Source: Saksenaea vasiformis B4078
Taxonomy: Eukaryota > Mucoromycota > Mucoromycetes > Mucorales > Saksenaeaceae
Reading direction: 5' to 3'
Assembly: GCA_000697055.1 (NCBI GenBank)
Contig: JNDT01001705.1
Coordinates: forward strand, 23,869 to 87,868
Length of the DNA: 64,000 nt
Shown here in pieces: positions 1-11,207 of this stretch; position 1 is the stretch's first letter, and every line of letters starts with the position of its first letter. Under the pieces are notes generated by a model. The model was not told the origin of the DNA and ran no database searches. It worked only from the letters and a program-made list of their open reading frames with translations. A program made the position numbers and the translations under genes.

Positions 1-409
1 TCCCGCGCGAGCAGATTATTTCGCAGACTCTTTCTTACGCTAGAGAATTGGAACGTATTGTTTAGAATGATGAGAAGATATATACAGAGTATACACAATG
101 TAGCCTGGAAAAGTGCATGGAATTATTTGGTGCTTTTTTTTGGGGGGATTTGATAGCTAGTCCGTCTCTCTATTATTTGAGTACAAAGCTTTCTGCAAAG
201 AAATAAATGCATATGTATATCCGTGTGTGCTACAAAAATCAGTTATATATATTTCTTCTTCTACGTTTGGCTCGATAGAGATAGCGCATTGCTCATCAGA
301 ACAGTCAGGCACACCGGTCCTATTGCAACTCCGCTGTCTCAATGAAGCCACTTTCAAGGGAATGAGTTTGATACCTCTTTTTCTTTATCATAGAACGTAC
401 CTAGCCAAC
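1..409. other. Upstream region of cornichon gene, no gene seen
   Basis: No convincing coding segment was found here on either strand. The short open frames have no recognisable composition or splice continuity. The stretch just before position 410 is the presumed promoter and 5' UTR of the cornichon gene. Confidence 0.5.
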
Positions 410-1084
410 ATGCCCGGTGAAGCTATCTTATTTCTTTTCTCCGTTATATTTGATGCGCTACTTCTCTTTGCGATGGTGTTTTTTGTAAGCGTTTGCGTGA
501 TGGCTCCATCCGTTTTACTTAATGCTATGTTTAGGTTATCATGTTTTCCGATTTGGAATGCGACTACATCAATCCTATCGATCTCTGCAACAAGTTGAAT
601 CAGGTAAGAACTGGGTTCATGTTTTCGTAACTGGGTCTGATCATGGATGGCGTCTGTCAGTTTATTCTTCCGGAAATGGGTGCGCATGCATTCCTCTTCT
701 TTTTGTTTCTCGTGAACGGCAGCTGGCTCGCTATGTTGTTGAACTTACCATTGGTGGTGTATAATGTACAAAAGTAAGTTATTCCTCGGTCTCCAAGAGG
801 AGAGAAAGAGAGAGAGAGAGACAGAGACGTTAATTTTTTTCCTTTCCTTCAGGATCACAAAGGCACGTCATATGCTCGACGCAACAGAAATCTTCCGTAC
901 ACTGCCTACCCATAAGAAGGAGTGCTTTATCAAACTTGGCTTTTATCTTATCGTAAGTCTGAAAAACAGAAAGAAGGAAACGGTAGTAGTGATTTGTTGT
1001 TGCTGTTCTGACATGTTTTCTTTATAGTTGTTCTTCTACTTTTTATACCGCATGATCGCAGCTCTGATCGCAGCTGAAGCTTAA
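410..1084 (+). CDS. ERV14: Cornichon family ER export cargo receptor (Erv14-like)
   Basis: Five exons: 410-484, 535-603, 661-773, 853-952 and 1028-1084, all with GT-AG junctions and consistent phase, giving 137 aa. The yeast family member has almost the same length. Cornichon proteins sit in COPII vesicles and recruit transmembrane cargo for ER exit. Visible hallmarks are a first membrane helix (about residues 6-25), the CDYINP motif at 34-39, a second helix around 56-76 (exon 3), the segment DATEIFRTLPTHKKE encoded by exon 4, and a C-terminal helix ending in AALIAAEA. The start is the ATG that gives the typical MPGEA-type N terminus; the upstream in-frame ATG would add 61 residues unlike any cornichon. 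The gene converges on the minus-strand fucosyltransferase-like gene 41 bp away. Confidence 0.95.
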
Positions 1085-1124
1085 TCATAGAGACATCCCC
1101 CATACAATAAAAAAAATTGCGACT

Positions 1125-2477
1125 TTAGGGTACCCAAGTATTGTGCAGCTCGCTGATGTATTTTGAAAATGTTGAGCGGGGTGTGGTCAGTATTTTTCGG
1201 CCGTGGGCTGCTACCATGGCATCGACAAGCGGAGTTAGCCGCGAACGCAGCGACTTTTTCGGTTGCATAAGATCATGGATTTTGTCGAGTGGTGCGAACA
1301 TCGCTTCAGGGATGTCATTGAGGATAATCGTACATGGAAAATGATCAAACCATGGCAAAAGTACGCTTCCATGACCCCGCGGGTCACGATGGTCCGTTGC
1401 AACGTAAACACGGACACGGGATCCTGCAGAACCGATAGGTGCGTGAACGTCGGCGGGCAGGCTGAGACATGTGGTTGTGTCGTTTTGGCCGGTGAACCGG
1501 CCTGTAAGTGCTGCCATGTTCTCTATGAACATTTTAAGATTTCGGGAGAGTTGCCTTCGGAAAGGCTGATCCCCTGTGCGGAAATGAATCGCCATAAATG
1601 TACCCTTCCCTCCCAGCCATGTTACAATGTTTTTGACAGTATCACCAAGAGGTGTATCCAGGCGGTACTGGAGCGTCGAGGAAATGAGGTCACGTAGTGC
1701 AATGTATTCCGGCGACACTACTCGCAGGCGCGAGCTCCCAAAGGTGCCTCCCAAATACAGTAACCGCTCGTTTCGTGCTCTCCAATGGCGAAGTGTAAAT
1801 ACTTTAAAGAATTGCTTGCCCGCAAACGTGTCCATATAATTTTCTTGTCTATCAATTAATGCCTGGGCATAGGTCTCATCATCGTAAAGCCTCCAATCAT
1901 AAAGCTGTTCATCGTAATGGATGTAGACGTCTTTCGCTGTCAGACCGAGGTCGCGCTGGAGGTGATCCATAGAGATGACGGATTGGAAACGAATACGGAT
2001 AAAGGGAGACAGCTGACTGAAATCATGGAGCTCTGACCATGCAATCGCACCAAAGCCAGCATACGTATCACATCGACTACGCACCAGATAGGTGGACAGA
2101 TTGCCGGTGGTGGGTGGTTTGCAGAGACCATCAAAGTCTTTGGGCACCGTCAGCCATTCAAAATACCGCATTAATTTGTCGTGACCCGCCCAGCTCGGCA
2201 CCGAGCCAAGGAAAGCCGGTGGAACGATCAACGTACGTTTTAGCAGTCCGGCTATCAGCAAGGCGTTGGCGAGTTCAATTCGTTGGTTTGAGAGGCCAGA
2301 ATGCGGAAGATAGGCCAAGTATCTTTCTCCATCGTGTGCATTGTGTCGCGTCAAGCGCCATTGCCAGAAACACAGAAGAAGAAGAATACCAAGAATAAGA
2401 AGCAGGATGCCTGTCTTCTTATTTCTACAAGCGCGATAAAAGCACGCCAAAACAGGATTCCCAGGTCTAGAAGTCAT
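1125..2477 (-). CDS. O-fucosyltransferase-like type II membrane protein
   Basis: Intronless 450-aa frame. A short basic cytosolic tail is followed by one membrane helix at about residues 23-42, then a lumenal domain: a type II Golgi/ER topology. The lumenal part opens with a YLPHSGLSNQR segment, resembling the nucleotide-sugar-binding start of the O-fucosyltransferase (GDP-fucose) superfamily. At 296-303 it has AIHFRTGD, matching the conserved HxRxGD-type motif. By family knowledge it would transfer fucose or a related sugar from a GDP-sugar to a glycan or protein; the acceptor cannot be read from sequence. A second, intron-containing relative lies at 12374-13861. Mucorales walls are known to contain fucose, which fits. 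The N-terminal Met precedes a natural membrane anchor, so I accept it. Confidence 0.75.
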   Translation of the reverse strand: MTSRPGNPVLACFYRACRNKKTGILLLILGILLLLCFWQWRLTRHNAHDGERYLAYLPHSGLSNQRIELANALLIAGLLKRTLIVPPAFLGSVPSWAGHDKLMRYFEWLTVPKDFDGLCKPPTTGNLSTYLVRSRCDTYAGFGAIAWSELHDFSQLSPFIRIRFQSVISMDHLQRDLGLTAKDVYIHYDEQLYDWRLYDDETYAQALIDRQENYMDTFAGKQFFKVFTLRHWRARNERLLYLGGTFGSSRLRVVSPEYIALRDLISSTLQYRLDTPLGDTVKNIVTWLGGKGTFMAIHFRTGDQPFRRQLSRNLKMFIENMAALTGRFTGQNDTTTCLSLPADVHAPIGSAGSRVRVYVATDHRDPRGHGSVLLPWFDHFPCTIILNDIPEAMFAPLDKIHDLMQPKKSLRSRLTPLVDAMVAAHGRKILTTPRSTFSKYISELHNTWVP

Positions 2478-5400
2478 GCTAGAGCAGCATCAAGAGAGCA
2501 AGATGAATAAGCAAGGAGGAGCTTCCTTTTTCTTTTTTAGTAGTGGGTTCCGAATAACAAAGGGGGAGGAGGGACAGGGTAGTAACATGGAAAGTACATG
2601 TATCCCGCCAATCACACAATGACACTCACATACACTCTTTCCGGATAACCGTTGAAAATTAATCCAGAGACACAGGAGAGAGGCGCTTATAAATCAGGCA
2701 GAATGTTTTGTGGTACAAACCTTGGTACATCGAGGGGTCTTTTTTTTTTTGGGCGAAAACGATTATTTCCATCCTTACTCTCTCCTCCTTTATACCGTAC
2801 CGCGCACATTGAAGCAATCCTATTCAATCTAGGACAAGATGATAAGTGGCTGAGAAACAGAAGGCCTGTGCCCACCAGTCTACATCGGCAAAGTGTAGTG
2901 TACCCTTGAAACGGTACGCAATGCTTGTGCGGTAAACATTGGCGGATCCATAATGAATCAGAGGCTGTGCAGATGAAAGGATATACACAATTACACGTGT
3001 ACTCTGTATGAAACTGCGATGGGCTGAGCACAAGTACGTACAACGACTGGCATCCAGTTGTTGTTGTTGTTGTTGGAAAAGCCAACCTAAAAATATGGGT
3101 GATTATTTTTGTATCGCACCCGTTCGACAGTAACACAAAGTGCTGTCTTGCCAATCACCACGTGCCAGGAAATCTACCAAAATTTTGGAATTCCTCGTCT
3201 TCGTTCACGTCGAATCCCATCGTCACTTGCGTCCGTCAGATACCAGAGAATTTTCATATAGAATATATGCCAGCGAAAGTCCACCAGGTCACAAACAGTG
3301 TATCATGGTCTTCGGATATCTGCATATGTTTGTTTGTTGTTTGCCAGCTATCATCAAGGTGCATCTCTTCCAAGTTGATCTGCGTGAAACCTATACAAAT
3401 GCTGCCAAAGGATACCGACGTGAATAGAATAGACAGTAGTAAATGGATCGCTGTCTCATATCTTGTATGTGCATTGTCACTTGGGTTCCTATCACTTGCC
3501 TTTCTGGCATTCAGGGCATCACTATCCTCATGAATATCTCAAACTCATGCATTTTTCATAGGCCGTATTGGCGAATTGGTATTTCCCTTTTGGCAAGATC
3601 TTACTGGGAACTGCGAGAGAGCAGGGACATTAAACAATGACATGATTCCGTCAGTGTACTCAAAGTTCGCGCGTATACTGTTGTTAAATCGTTGCTTCCA
3701 GGTATTTGTGCCTTCTCTAGGTAATATGTTGTATTGCTTTCTTACTATGTGCATATTAATCATTTTTTGCTTACCGAACTGTCAGAGCTCTTAGTCTAGC
3801 AAGTTCGGTGCTTCCCCTGATCTCTCGGGTAAAAGCTTTTTGGTTTAAACTGGCTCCTTATATGGCAATTGTGCTTTTAATACGCTGCTTAATCGTACAA
3901 ACTGCGCTCAAAAACTGTTTTTTTTCCGAGTCAGTCCTCTATATTTACGCATAGCGAATCTCTCACCACTTAACGTTTATTACTTTTCGTTTTTACATAG
4001 AAAACATGTAGTAAATGCGCAATGACAGCAGGGGCTATAGCACTATTAACAGAAGACCGCTGCTAAATTTATATCGCATTTAAAAAAGTGTCGAGCGCTA
4101 CCACTTGGCGTCTATTCATACAAGGCGCTAAACATGAATAAGAGATACGATCAGCTGTCGCATATATATGAAATCCATATGTTATGTATGCTTTGCGGTT
4201 AGACAAATGGAATTCACAAAGTCTGCGATGATCGCCTGTCAAAACCTGCAAAAATTTTATCCTCGTTTTCTCGCGTGACAACCCAGGCTGTCCTCAGCAA
4301 TCAGCATGGCTAAGCCTATACAATTCAGTTGCAGCGATTGAGCAAAATTACTTTGAGAAGAAGAAGTATGCGTCTGTGGTTTGTATAAGCCTTGAGGGGA
4401 CTCCAGAAATCGAGCCACAGGTTTAGAGTAAGAGAAGAGGAGGTACCGTAATATTACCCGCAGGGAGCTGTAAGAATGACCGACGAGAAACGTAATCCGT
4501 AAGACATTAGACAGATAAAATAGGTCCCTGCTAACAATTGATCTATGCGCATGGAAATTGCCTCTCCCTTTTACCAAACTGGCCTCCTAGCGAATCATGC
4601 ATCGCATTTACTAGCGTATCGAGGCTTATTCCCGCAACACAATGCCATTATTTGATGTCGAACCTGTCAACGTGTTTTGTTCCAGGCACCATCAAAGGTA
4701 ATAGTGTATATGTCTGCATTTTTGTATATAGCTGCCTAGATGACGTCGTGCCTTTTTGAACGGAACGAATTACTTTAGAGAGCTTTTCTCTGGAGACAGC
4801 GTAGGCGTTAATAAAAAAAATATATTTAGTGAATTTTCAGGAGGGACGTGTTTGATTATTGATGCATGACGTCCGAGTTAGGGGTCGGTATGGAACGACT
4901 AGAAGAGTATTTTGCCAATCCTTATGAACCAGTAGCTCAGCGTATCATATCAACTATCGTACCTTTGAACGTCATCAAGGTTTATTCCTCTCCATCTTAG
5001 GAACTAGACTTGTTTTCAATAACCACAGGAGTTGGTGAGCAGAGTTGAACGTTCTGTTGTCTTGTACTACTGTGTGATTAAAAAAGTCTCACGAAATAGC
5101 GCACGAGACTGAGCTAGTTTCAAAAGAGCGACCTGCAGCCGTCTGCTATTTTGGCTATATCATAATGCAAATGATAGTCGTTTTCTTCTAGTGCACAGCG
5201 CTTGGCTGAAAGGAGTATGAATGAAGTTAGTAGCATAGTTCCGAAACTTTTCAAGTTATATCATTTTTTTTTGTCGGTATTTGCGTTACGCGGGATCATT
5301 TTATGGGTTGACGCCCTCTAAATTATATACACTTCGTTATACCAAAGGCTCACTTATGCCTGTAGCTATTTACGCTGATCGAAATAACGTTCGATATCAC

Positions 5401-5889
5401 CCGGAGTCCAACATTTATAGAAGCCTATAACGCGTATTTCATTGTTTGGTTGACGCAGAGTCTATTCATCATAATTATCCAAGTCGTACTGTAGAATAAG
5501 ATTTCATTGGCGCTTTAATATTCTATCTGATTTTTTTTCCTGAAAAAAAATGGAGTTGACTGTAGAGGGTGTATTTCTTCTTTTTGTTATCCTGCAATGT
5601 GTGTCTCATTTGTGTAATGATTGCTTTCAGCTATTACACCTAAAAAGCAAAAGTGGGCCGATAAAGGGGGTTGTGTTGGAGAAGTTGACATTATATACAC
5701 AAGAGATAGATGTTTGATTACTTATTAAAAGATGGATGTGTTGTCCCATGGTAGTGGCCCGTCAAAGATTTCATTGTTGACAGGACAGTAATTAAGAATA
5801 TCAGCCAGTGCTGGACATGTATACCGATAAGCGTGCCTAAACAAAATGTTTAGCTATCTCTACTGGGCAAAGATGAATGTCATCTTCGC
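2478..5889. other. Gene-poor interval (3.4 kb)
   Basis: AT-rich, with no recognisable gene. The only item worth naming is a plus-strand 44-codon frame at 3399-3533. It would encode a short polar N terminus and one strongly hydrophobic segment (SSKWIAVSYLVCALSLGFLS and onward). It could be a micro-membrane protein or chance, and I do not call it. Several T- or A-runs flank the DUF218 gene. Confidence 0.4.
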
Positions 5890-6946
5890 TTACCGCCGGC
5901 GAAACGGGTTCCGATCCACTTTTTTCTGTTTCAATGATCCACGGCATCCATAGGTGTCTTTTGTAAATGGTGTGTAGGATTTTTCCAACTCTCCTATCTC
6001 TGGGGTTGTGTCGATAGTATCCAGTGTGGGTGGATCAATGCCAATATATTGAAACCTATCATTTGTAGAATTGATCAGTTCCACCTCGTTGTTCTACTTT
6101 TTTTTTTCTTTACCGATCAGAGGGGTATCGTAGTGCTGATCGATGAATGTCTTCAAATCGCTTCCGCTTAAATTCAAATCCAACGACAGCGATTGACTTT
6201 GGGTAACGAGCGGTTATCTCAGCAAAACGACAAATGGAGAAAAGTAGGTTCTCATGAGAATCCCGTGCGAATTCCTCAATCACCATACGTCCTCGTACAT
6301 CCTTTCGCACTTCCTCTTCCTGGATCATGGCATCCACTAACAACTGTGCAATTGTCCAGTACGATAAACCTTCGGATTGAGGTCCTGCATCGGGACGTGT
6401 TTGACCACTGAAAGGCCAAAAAAAAAGACGTGTAAAGAACACGTACAAAAGATTTAACTCGGGGGAACCATGTGTATCATTGCTTATTTCTTACCCTGTG
6501 AAGACCAGGACGGCGTTAGGATCCGCCTGAGCCTGCTCAATACCTTTCTGGATATGTTTGATAAATGTTGCTACTTGACCGTTGTTGCGTTGAAAGGGTT
6601 CTAAAATCCAATGGTCTTCTACATGAATGCTATCCATCGTGTGGGGGCCCGCGTAGATGGCGTGGCCAGGGACGATGATAGCATTAAGATGTGTTGGGAG
6701 TGGAGGTGGAGGAAGTGGATCATTGATGGCGATAGTGACAGTTGATGAACATGCTTTAGGTCTGGCGAGGTTTACGAATAAGAACACAAAGAGCAAGATC
6801 ATGAGGAAGGTCAAGGGAACCTGACGCTTGCTAAGAACTCGCCGCCATGGGTAAGAGCTTTGTGGCGGCGGTGCTGTGAAGGAAGTGGTGTCGATATGTA
6901 ATGGCAAGACCGTTTTTCGTTTGCTATTCCCCGTGTCGGCATGCAT
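5890..6946 (-). CDS. DUF218 (YdcF-like) domain membrane protein
   Basis: Three exons on the minus strand: 6946-6495, 6407-6114 and 6055-5890, phase-consistent, 303 aa. The N-terminal 43 residues are polar, followed by one membrane helix at about 44-62. The DUF218 fold starts with the LNAIIVPGHAIY strand and carries the signature FTGGQTR (about 149-155, formed across the first splice), then AGPQSEGLSYW and the EEFARDSHEN segment typical of the family. Fungal relatives resemble the uncharacterised S. pombe protein C57A10.07. DUF218 proteins in bacteria act in envelope metabolism, but the biochemical activity in fungi is not established. Conserved helices after the GGQTR motif are present, so the gene appears intact. 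Confidence 0.85.
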
Positions 6947-7659
6947 ATTTTTTTATGGCGGAAGAAAAAGTGTTCGAAAAGGAAGGGGAAGCGAGGGCAG
7001 ACTTTCTGACTCTTAATGGCACTGATCAGGCGAAAGGATTAGTGGCTTTGCAATTAATGCAGAGATTTTGCGTTATGGGTTGCCTTCTTGGCATGATGGC
7101 AAACCGTATCAAAACCACCACAAACTCGCTAGCTGACCACAGGAACAAAATCCCAAAATCCCAACCAATGATTGTTAACTTGATAATGGCCATGTGCATA
7201 TAACACGGAGCTTGTGGTAAGCTATGATACTCCGTTCGGTGCTACACTGGGGGGAGGGGCGAAAGGTAGTTACAGAGCAACAGGAGAATGGGGCCGTTTT
7301 GGCAAAAAAAAGAAAAAAAGAAAAAGAAGACAACAGGATGATATAGACATAACGCTAATACTACATTCTCTGGTCGTTTGAAAGAAAAAAACCAAAAGGC
7401 ACATAACTGAAGGGAAACATCACATGCCTTGCCTTTATGCGATACAAGAGTCTAAACTCATGGGGATGACTGCAAATTTACCACCAACCAAACTTTGTCA
7501 TTCCTTTATACGTATTCTCTGTTGTCACTGCAATTGTATGTGGCGTCTAAATTAAGTAGCACGTGCGTTGTGCGCAGTCGGCATCTTCTTGACGCTTTAC
7601 TTTGTGAGTGCTAAAGGTAAAGTCTTTTTTATTAATGCAACGTGATTAAGACGTTGGAG
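6947..7659. other. Intergenic, A-rich, no gene seen
   Basis: The 5' flank of the DUF218 gene and 3' flank of the small secreted-protein gene. Holds purine-rich runs near 7300-7340 and no supported coding sequence. A plus-strand frame at 6901-7203 has no recognisable features and lies in the DUF218 promoter. Confidence 0.4.
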
Positions 7660-7917
7660 TTATTTAGGACAACGCGGGGGATATGTTTTTGGACAAGGTT
7701 TGTCTGGATAAATACATGTGTTGGGACATTCGGCAGGACTATTAAAGGAGTGTTTTTCTTTTTTAATTATTCGTTTTCCAAGACACAAGTACACAAACCA
7801 CTCTATGATCGATTGGATACAGAATATTCCTTCTTCCGGATCATCCGATGGATGCACGGCACCGGTTGCATAAAGCGAAGAAAGACAAATGACGAAAAGT
7901 AGAAGTCGAAAATTCAT
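7660..7917 (-). CDS. Small secreted cysteine-rich protein
   Basis: I start at the Met followed by NFRLLLFVICLSSLYATGA, a good signal peptide (about 19-20 residues). An upstream in-frame Met would bury it. The preferred model has two exons, 7917-7799 and 7738-7660 (65 aa). The 60-nt GT-AG intron is a multiple of three, so the unspliced frame is also open (85 aa). Splicing creates an extra Cys at the junction (IIEC then PAECPNTC), giving a compact Cys- and Pro-rich tail ending CPKTYPPRCPK. No family was recognised. It may be a small protease inhibitor-like or cell-surface peptide; that is a guess. Intron retention would insert a hydrophobic and basic stretch and lose the extra Cys. Confidence 0.5.
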   Translation of the reverse strand: MNFRLLLFVICLSSLYATGAVHPSDDPEEGIFCIQSIIEWFVYLCLGKRIIKKEKHSFNSPAECPNTCIYPDKPCPKTYPPRCPK

Positions 7918-8063
7918 AGGTAGAAGAAAGGCAGGGAAAAAAGGGATGTAAAGTAAAATTAAAAAAAGACCACCTTTATAAGTATGCAACTGGATGCTAA
8001 GCATATTAACTTTTAAAGGGTTCACATTGTGTTTGAATACAAAACTCTTATGACACGTAATTG

Positions 8064-8558
8064 TTATGGCATCCAGTCATCCAATCGGTGGTAAACGGCT
8101 ATAGTAGAGTGGCATTCCGGGCAGCTATGGCGTATATCCTGGCACATTGGCAAGCAGCAAGGTAGGAGACAGCCACCAGAATTGCACCCTAAAATAAACA
8201 GACCCACAGCACTGAGAGCGACAGCTCCCCCCGCCTTTGACTGCGTTACTGTTTCAACGACATGACCACACTGATGACACTGCACCACTCGTGACTCAGT
8301 CCGTAACGCCGAAGAAGGGGTAACAGTTGGCATGATCGGGACGGACATGGGAGGAACAGGCATTGTAGGAACAGCGCCATAGCCATGAGGTGATCGCTGT
8401 GGAGGAGGAACAGTAGGAGGTTGTTGTTGTTGTTGTTGTTGTTGTTGTACTACAGTCGCTTCATAAGAAGGAGGAGAGTAGTTTGAACTGGACTCGTCTG
8501 ATATAGCCACATAGGGTGGGGAAGGGTAAATGCTTGGTATCTTATTGTCGCTTGGCAT
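8064..8558 (-). CDS. LITAF-domain membrane-associated zinc protein
   Basis: Intronless, 164 aa. The N-terminal half is Pro-rich with a PPSY motif at 29-32 (PPxY, a WW-domain or Nedd4-type ligase ligand), a nine-Gln run at 38-46 encoded by a CAA/CAG repeat, and YGAVPTMPVPP low complexity. The C-terminal LITAF domain has CHQC at 94-97, a hydrophobic stretch about 108-132 with GCNSGGCLLPCC, and CPEC at 146-149. The two CxxC knuckles form one zinc site, and the hydrophobic segment between them lies in the cytosolic face of endosomal or lysosomal membranes. By family knowledge it would adapt ubiquitin ligases or ESCRT factors to endosomes. The PPxY motif upstream of the domain matches animal LITAF architecture. 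Confidence 0.9.
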   Translation of the reverse strand: MPSDNKIPSIYPSPPYVAISDESSSNYSPPSYEATVVQQQQQQQQQPPTVPPPQRSPHGYGAVPTMPVPPMSVPIMPTVTPSSALRTESRVVQCHQCGHVVETVTQSKAGGAVALSAVGLFILGCNSGGCLLPCCLPMCQDIRHSCPECHSTIAVYHRLDDWMP

Positions 8559-8832
8559 TGGAAAAAAAAAAGGGTTGCTACTACCTACCGCACTGCGACA
8601 CTAAATTTTTGAATCAGGTGCTTAGCAGGAGGGAAAAAAAAACCTGCTGAGCAAATATATACATATATCTTCATTTCCCTTACGTCAATGATAGATAGAA
8701 TGAAATACGCATATACTGTTTATTTGCCCATTGAAAAGTAACCAGGAGAGAAACGCAAATCACATAAACAATTAACCCCGTGCGCCCTCCCACGCCTTTT
8801 TTTGTTCCCTTTTTTATATCTCTCTTTTCTTT

Positions 8833-11207
8833 CTACTCATCTAGCCCAGATTCGGTTATCTTTGGGCTTTTACCGTTATTTTGTAACATATTTTTTAACG
8901 CGCGCACTGCAAATACAGTGAGTCCAATGGCAGACCAATCTTCATCCAGTAGCTCTTTTAGATCGCCAACTGTCATAATGTCTTGCGCTTTCAACTTGGT
9001 TGCCCACTCACTCGCCTTGTCTGCGTCACGTTTAGAAGCTGCTGCGGTTTTTCGCACAAATTCGTCGATACTTGTATCGTCGGTAAATTCTATGTAATTT
9101 TCACCTATAAATATAACAAAACACTCAACATGTGTATTACCTGTTGGAATCGGTTCTACTGAGCCAGAGGATAATTCTTCTTCTGGATCGGACATGGGTA
9201 TATCTGCACTTGGTCTTCGGCTACCGATACCACTGCTGCCTTGTTGACTGTGTCGAAGGAACAAGAGAAGTTACTCGCTTTGTTGTTGTTGTTGTTGTTG
9301 CCGATTTTTTTTTTTTTACCTTCGTGTCATTCTATCTAATTCAAGGACAACTTCTCGTTGTCGTTCTTCTGCCTGGAGGATCTGTTGTTGATACAATTCA
9401 ATGCGTCGCTCAGTTTCCAGCACTCGTTCAGTCATCTGCGCCAGTTCTTGTTTTGCTTTTTCAAGTTCGGTTCGGATGTCCTTTTCTCGTCGCCAAACAG
9501 CTCGCGTATCTTGCTTATCATGTGCGGTTTCATTTAACGGCCGATCATTGTCAATATCGCGTAACAATCGATTGATTTCACTTGTGATCCAGTGTTGATA
9601 TCGGTCAGGCAAAACTTGCTCGTAAATCTTGGAAATTAAGTCAGTTGGAAATCCGTAGTGTCTTTTCTAACATACCATCTCCGCCACCACTTCTTCTGCT
9701 GTGTCCTTTTCCTAAACACACCGTCAGCGAAATCTTCTTCTTCTTTTTTTTTTAATATGGACGTACCACATTGAATTCAAATTTAACGGATAGTTTGTCA
9801 GACCCTTTAAACACAACTTGTAATGTTACAATTTTGTGTAACGGATCAGTTGACAACATCATGACATCGGGTTCCACAGCCAGGAAAGAGCATTCTAAGA
9901 GCTCTTGCGATGATAGACTTATGGAAACCATGAGTGTCAAGAAGAGTAGAGTGTTATAAAGTTTACCGCTCGTTTTCATCAGTAGATAAACAACTGTTGA
10001 TAACCTCTAACACTTGCTGGTTTTCAACTTTGTTGAGTGATTCCGGTTTAATATGCTAAGATAAAAAAAACAGGTAAGGTTCTTTTTTTTTTGGCGCAAA
10101 AACAAAAGAGAGAAATTGTTTACCTGGGAGACTTTTTTGTAGACTTGTGCGGCATTTGTACATTCAGCATATGGATATTCACCAGTAACCATCTCCAGTA
10201 GACACATGCCAAAAGCATAAATGTCGACTTTTTCAGAATAACCTCGTTCTTCGTACATTTCAGGAGCCATAAATTCAGGCGTGCCAATCAATGTATATTT
10301 TTTATTGCCGAGCCACATATTTTCGGCAGTTCCCATGTCACCAATCTTGATTTCTCCGTGTGCGCCGTTGATGAAAATGTTGTCACATTTAATATCACGA
10401 TGAATGATAGGTGGATTATGAGAATGAAGGTAAGCCAAACCCTTCAATATTTGACGACTCCATCGTTTGACAATCTTGGGTGTTGGTGTACTGAGTTTAC
10501 GGATATATTCTCGTAAAGTGCCTGAAGTCATCAGTTCCGTTACAAAGACAAATTCCGTCTTGGATTCACCCAACCAAGCATCGTGAAACGCAATGATATT
10601 CGGATGTCGGACAGATTTCAGAATTTCAATTTCATGTCCGATGTCCTTGTTATTTTCTTGTCCGATCTATAAGAGCATCACAAGCTCAGAAAATAATAAA
10701 AAAACTAATGTCTTTTCTCCCCCCTTTTTCTTTTCCCTTCCCTTTTTCTCTTCTTCTTTTACTTTCTCACTTTCTCACTTTTATACTCTCTCTCTCTCTT
10801 ATTACCTGTAATACATTCCATGCTACTTCATATCCTTCCTCATGATCAATGGCCTTGTGCACAACTTTAAATGCACCTTTACCAAGCAAGGTGTTTAATC
10901 GACCATACCGTTTGTTAGGTGAGAGTTCGACTACTTGTTCAGCTGTATGATGATTTGATTGGTCTATTAAGTCGTGATTATTATGAAAACCACTAGTAGT
11001 AGTAGTAGTAGTAGTGAGATGATGTTGCTGTTCGCTGTTATTATTTAAATCCATGTGATGATTGATATGTTGCGCGATAGTAGGGCCATCAGGATCCAGG
11101 ATGGCGGGAGATAAAAATGGTTGACGGAGATGTTGGTGAACGCTGGCTGTACCATCCATAGGAATCACACTTCCTGTAGGATCACAGAGCTGGTGCGTCT
11201 CTGTCAT
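8833..11207 (-). CDS. WNK-type (with-no-lysine) serine/threonine kinase
   Basis: Seven exons: 11207-10806, 10666-10124, 10055-9967, 9917-9767, 9711-9676, 9627-9320 and 9247-8833; 647 aa. A 36-nt in-frame candidate intron inside the last exon remains open. The kinase domain spans about 102-330. The usual beta-3 lysine is replaced (VAWN, N131), while a lysine sits in the glycine-rich loop (GKGAFKVV, K114): the WNK arrangement. Other motifs are HRD at 223-225, DMG in place of DFG at 244-246, and GTPEFMAPE ending at 270. Next comes an OSR1-C/PF2-like segment ([17 protein letters not shown] then EKDTAEEV), a coiled coil (about 430-500) and a C-terminal helical SAM-like region ([20 protein letters not shown]). 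WNKs sense chloride or osmotic state in animals; the fungal role is inferred. N-terminal residues 1-95 are Gln/His/Thr-rich and probably disordered. Confidence 0.88.

Noticed and set aside
3399..3533. 44-codon frame with one hydrophobic helix
   Set aside because: Too short and isolated to call; mentioned only in the intergenic entry.
9628..9675. In-frame TAG in the WNK gene suggesting a pseudogene
   Set aside because: The stop lies inside a 48-nt segment with a GTATGT donor, a CTGAC branch-like site and an AG acceptor; removing it keeps phase.
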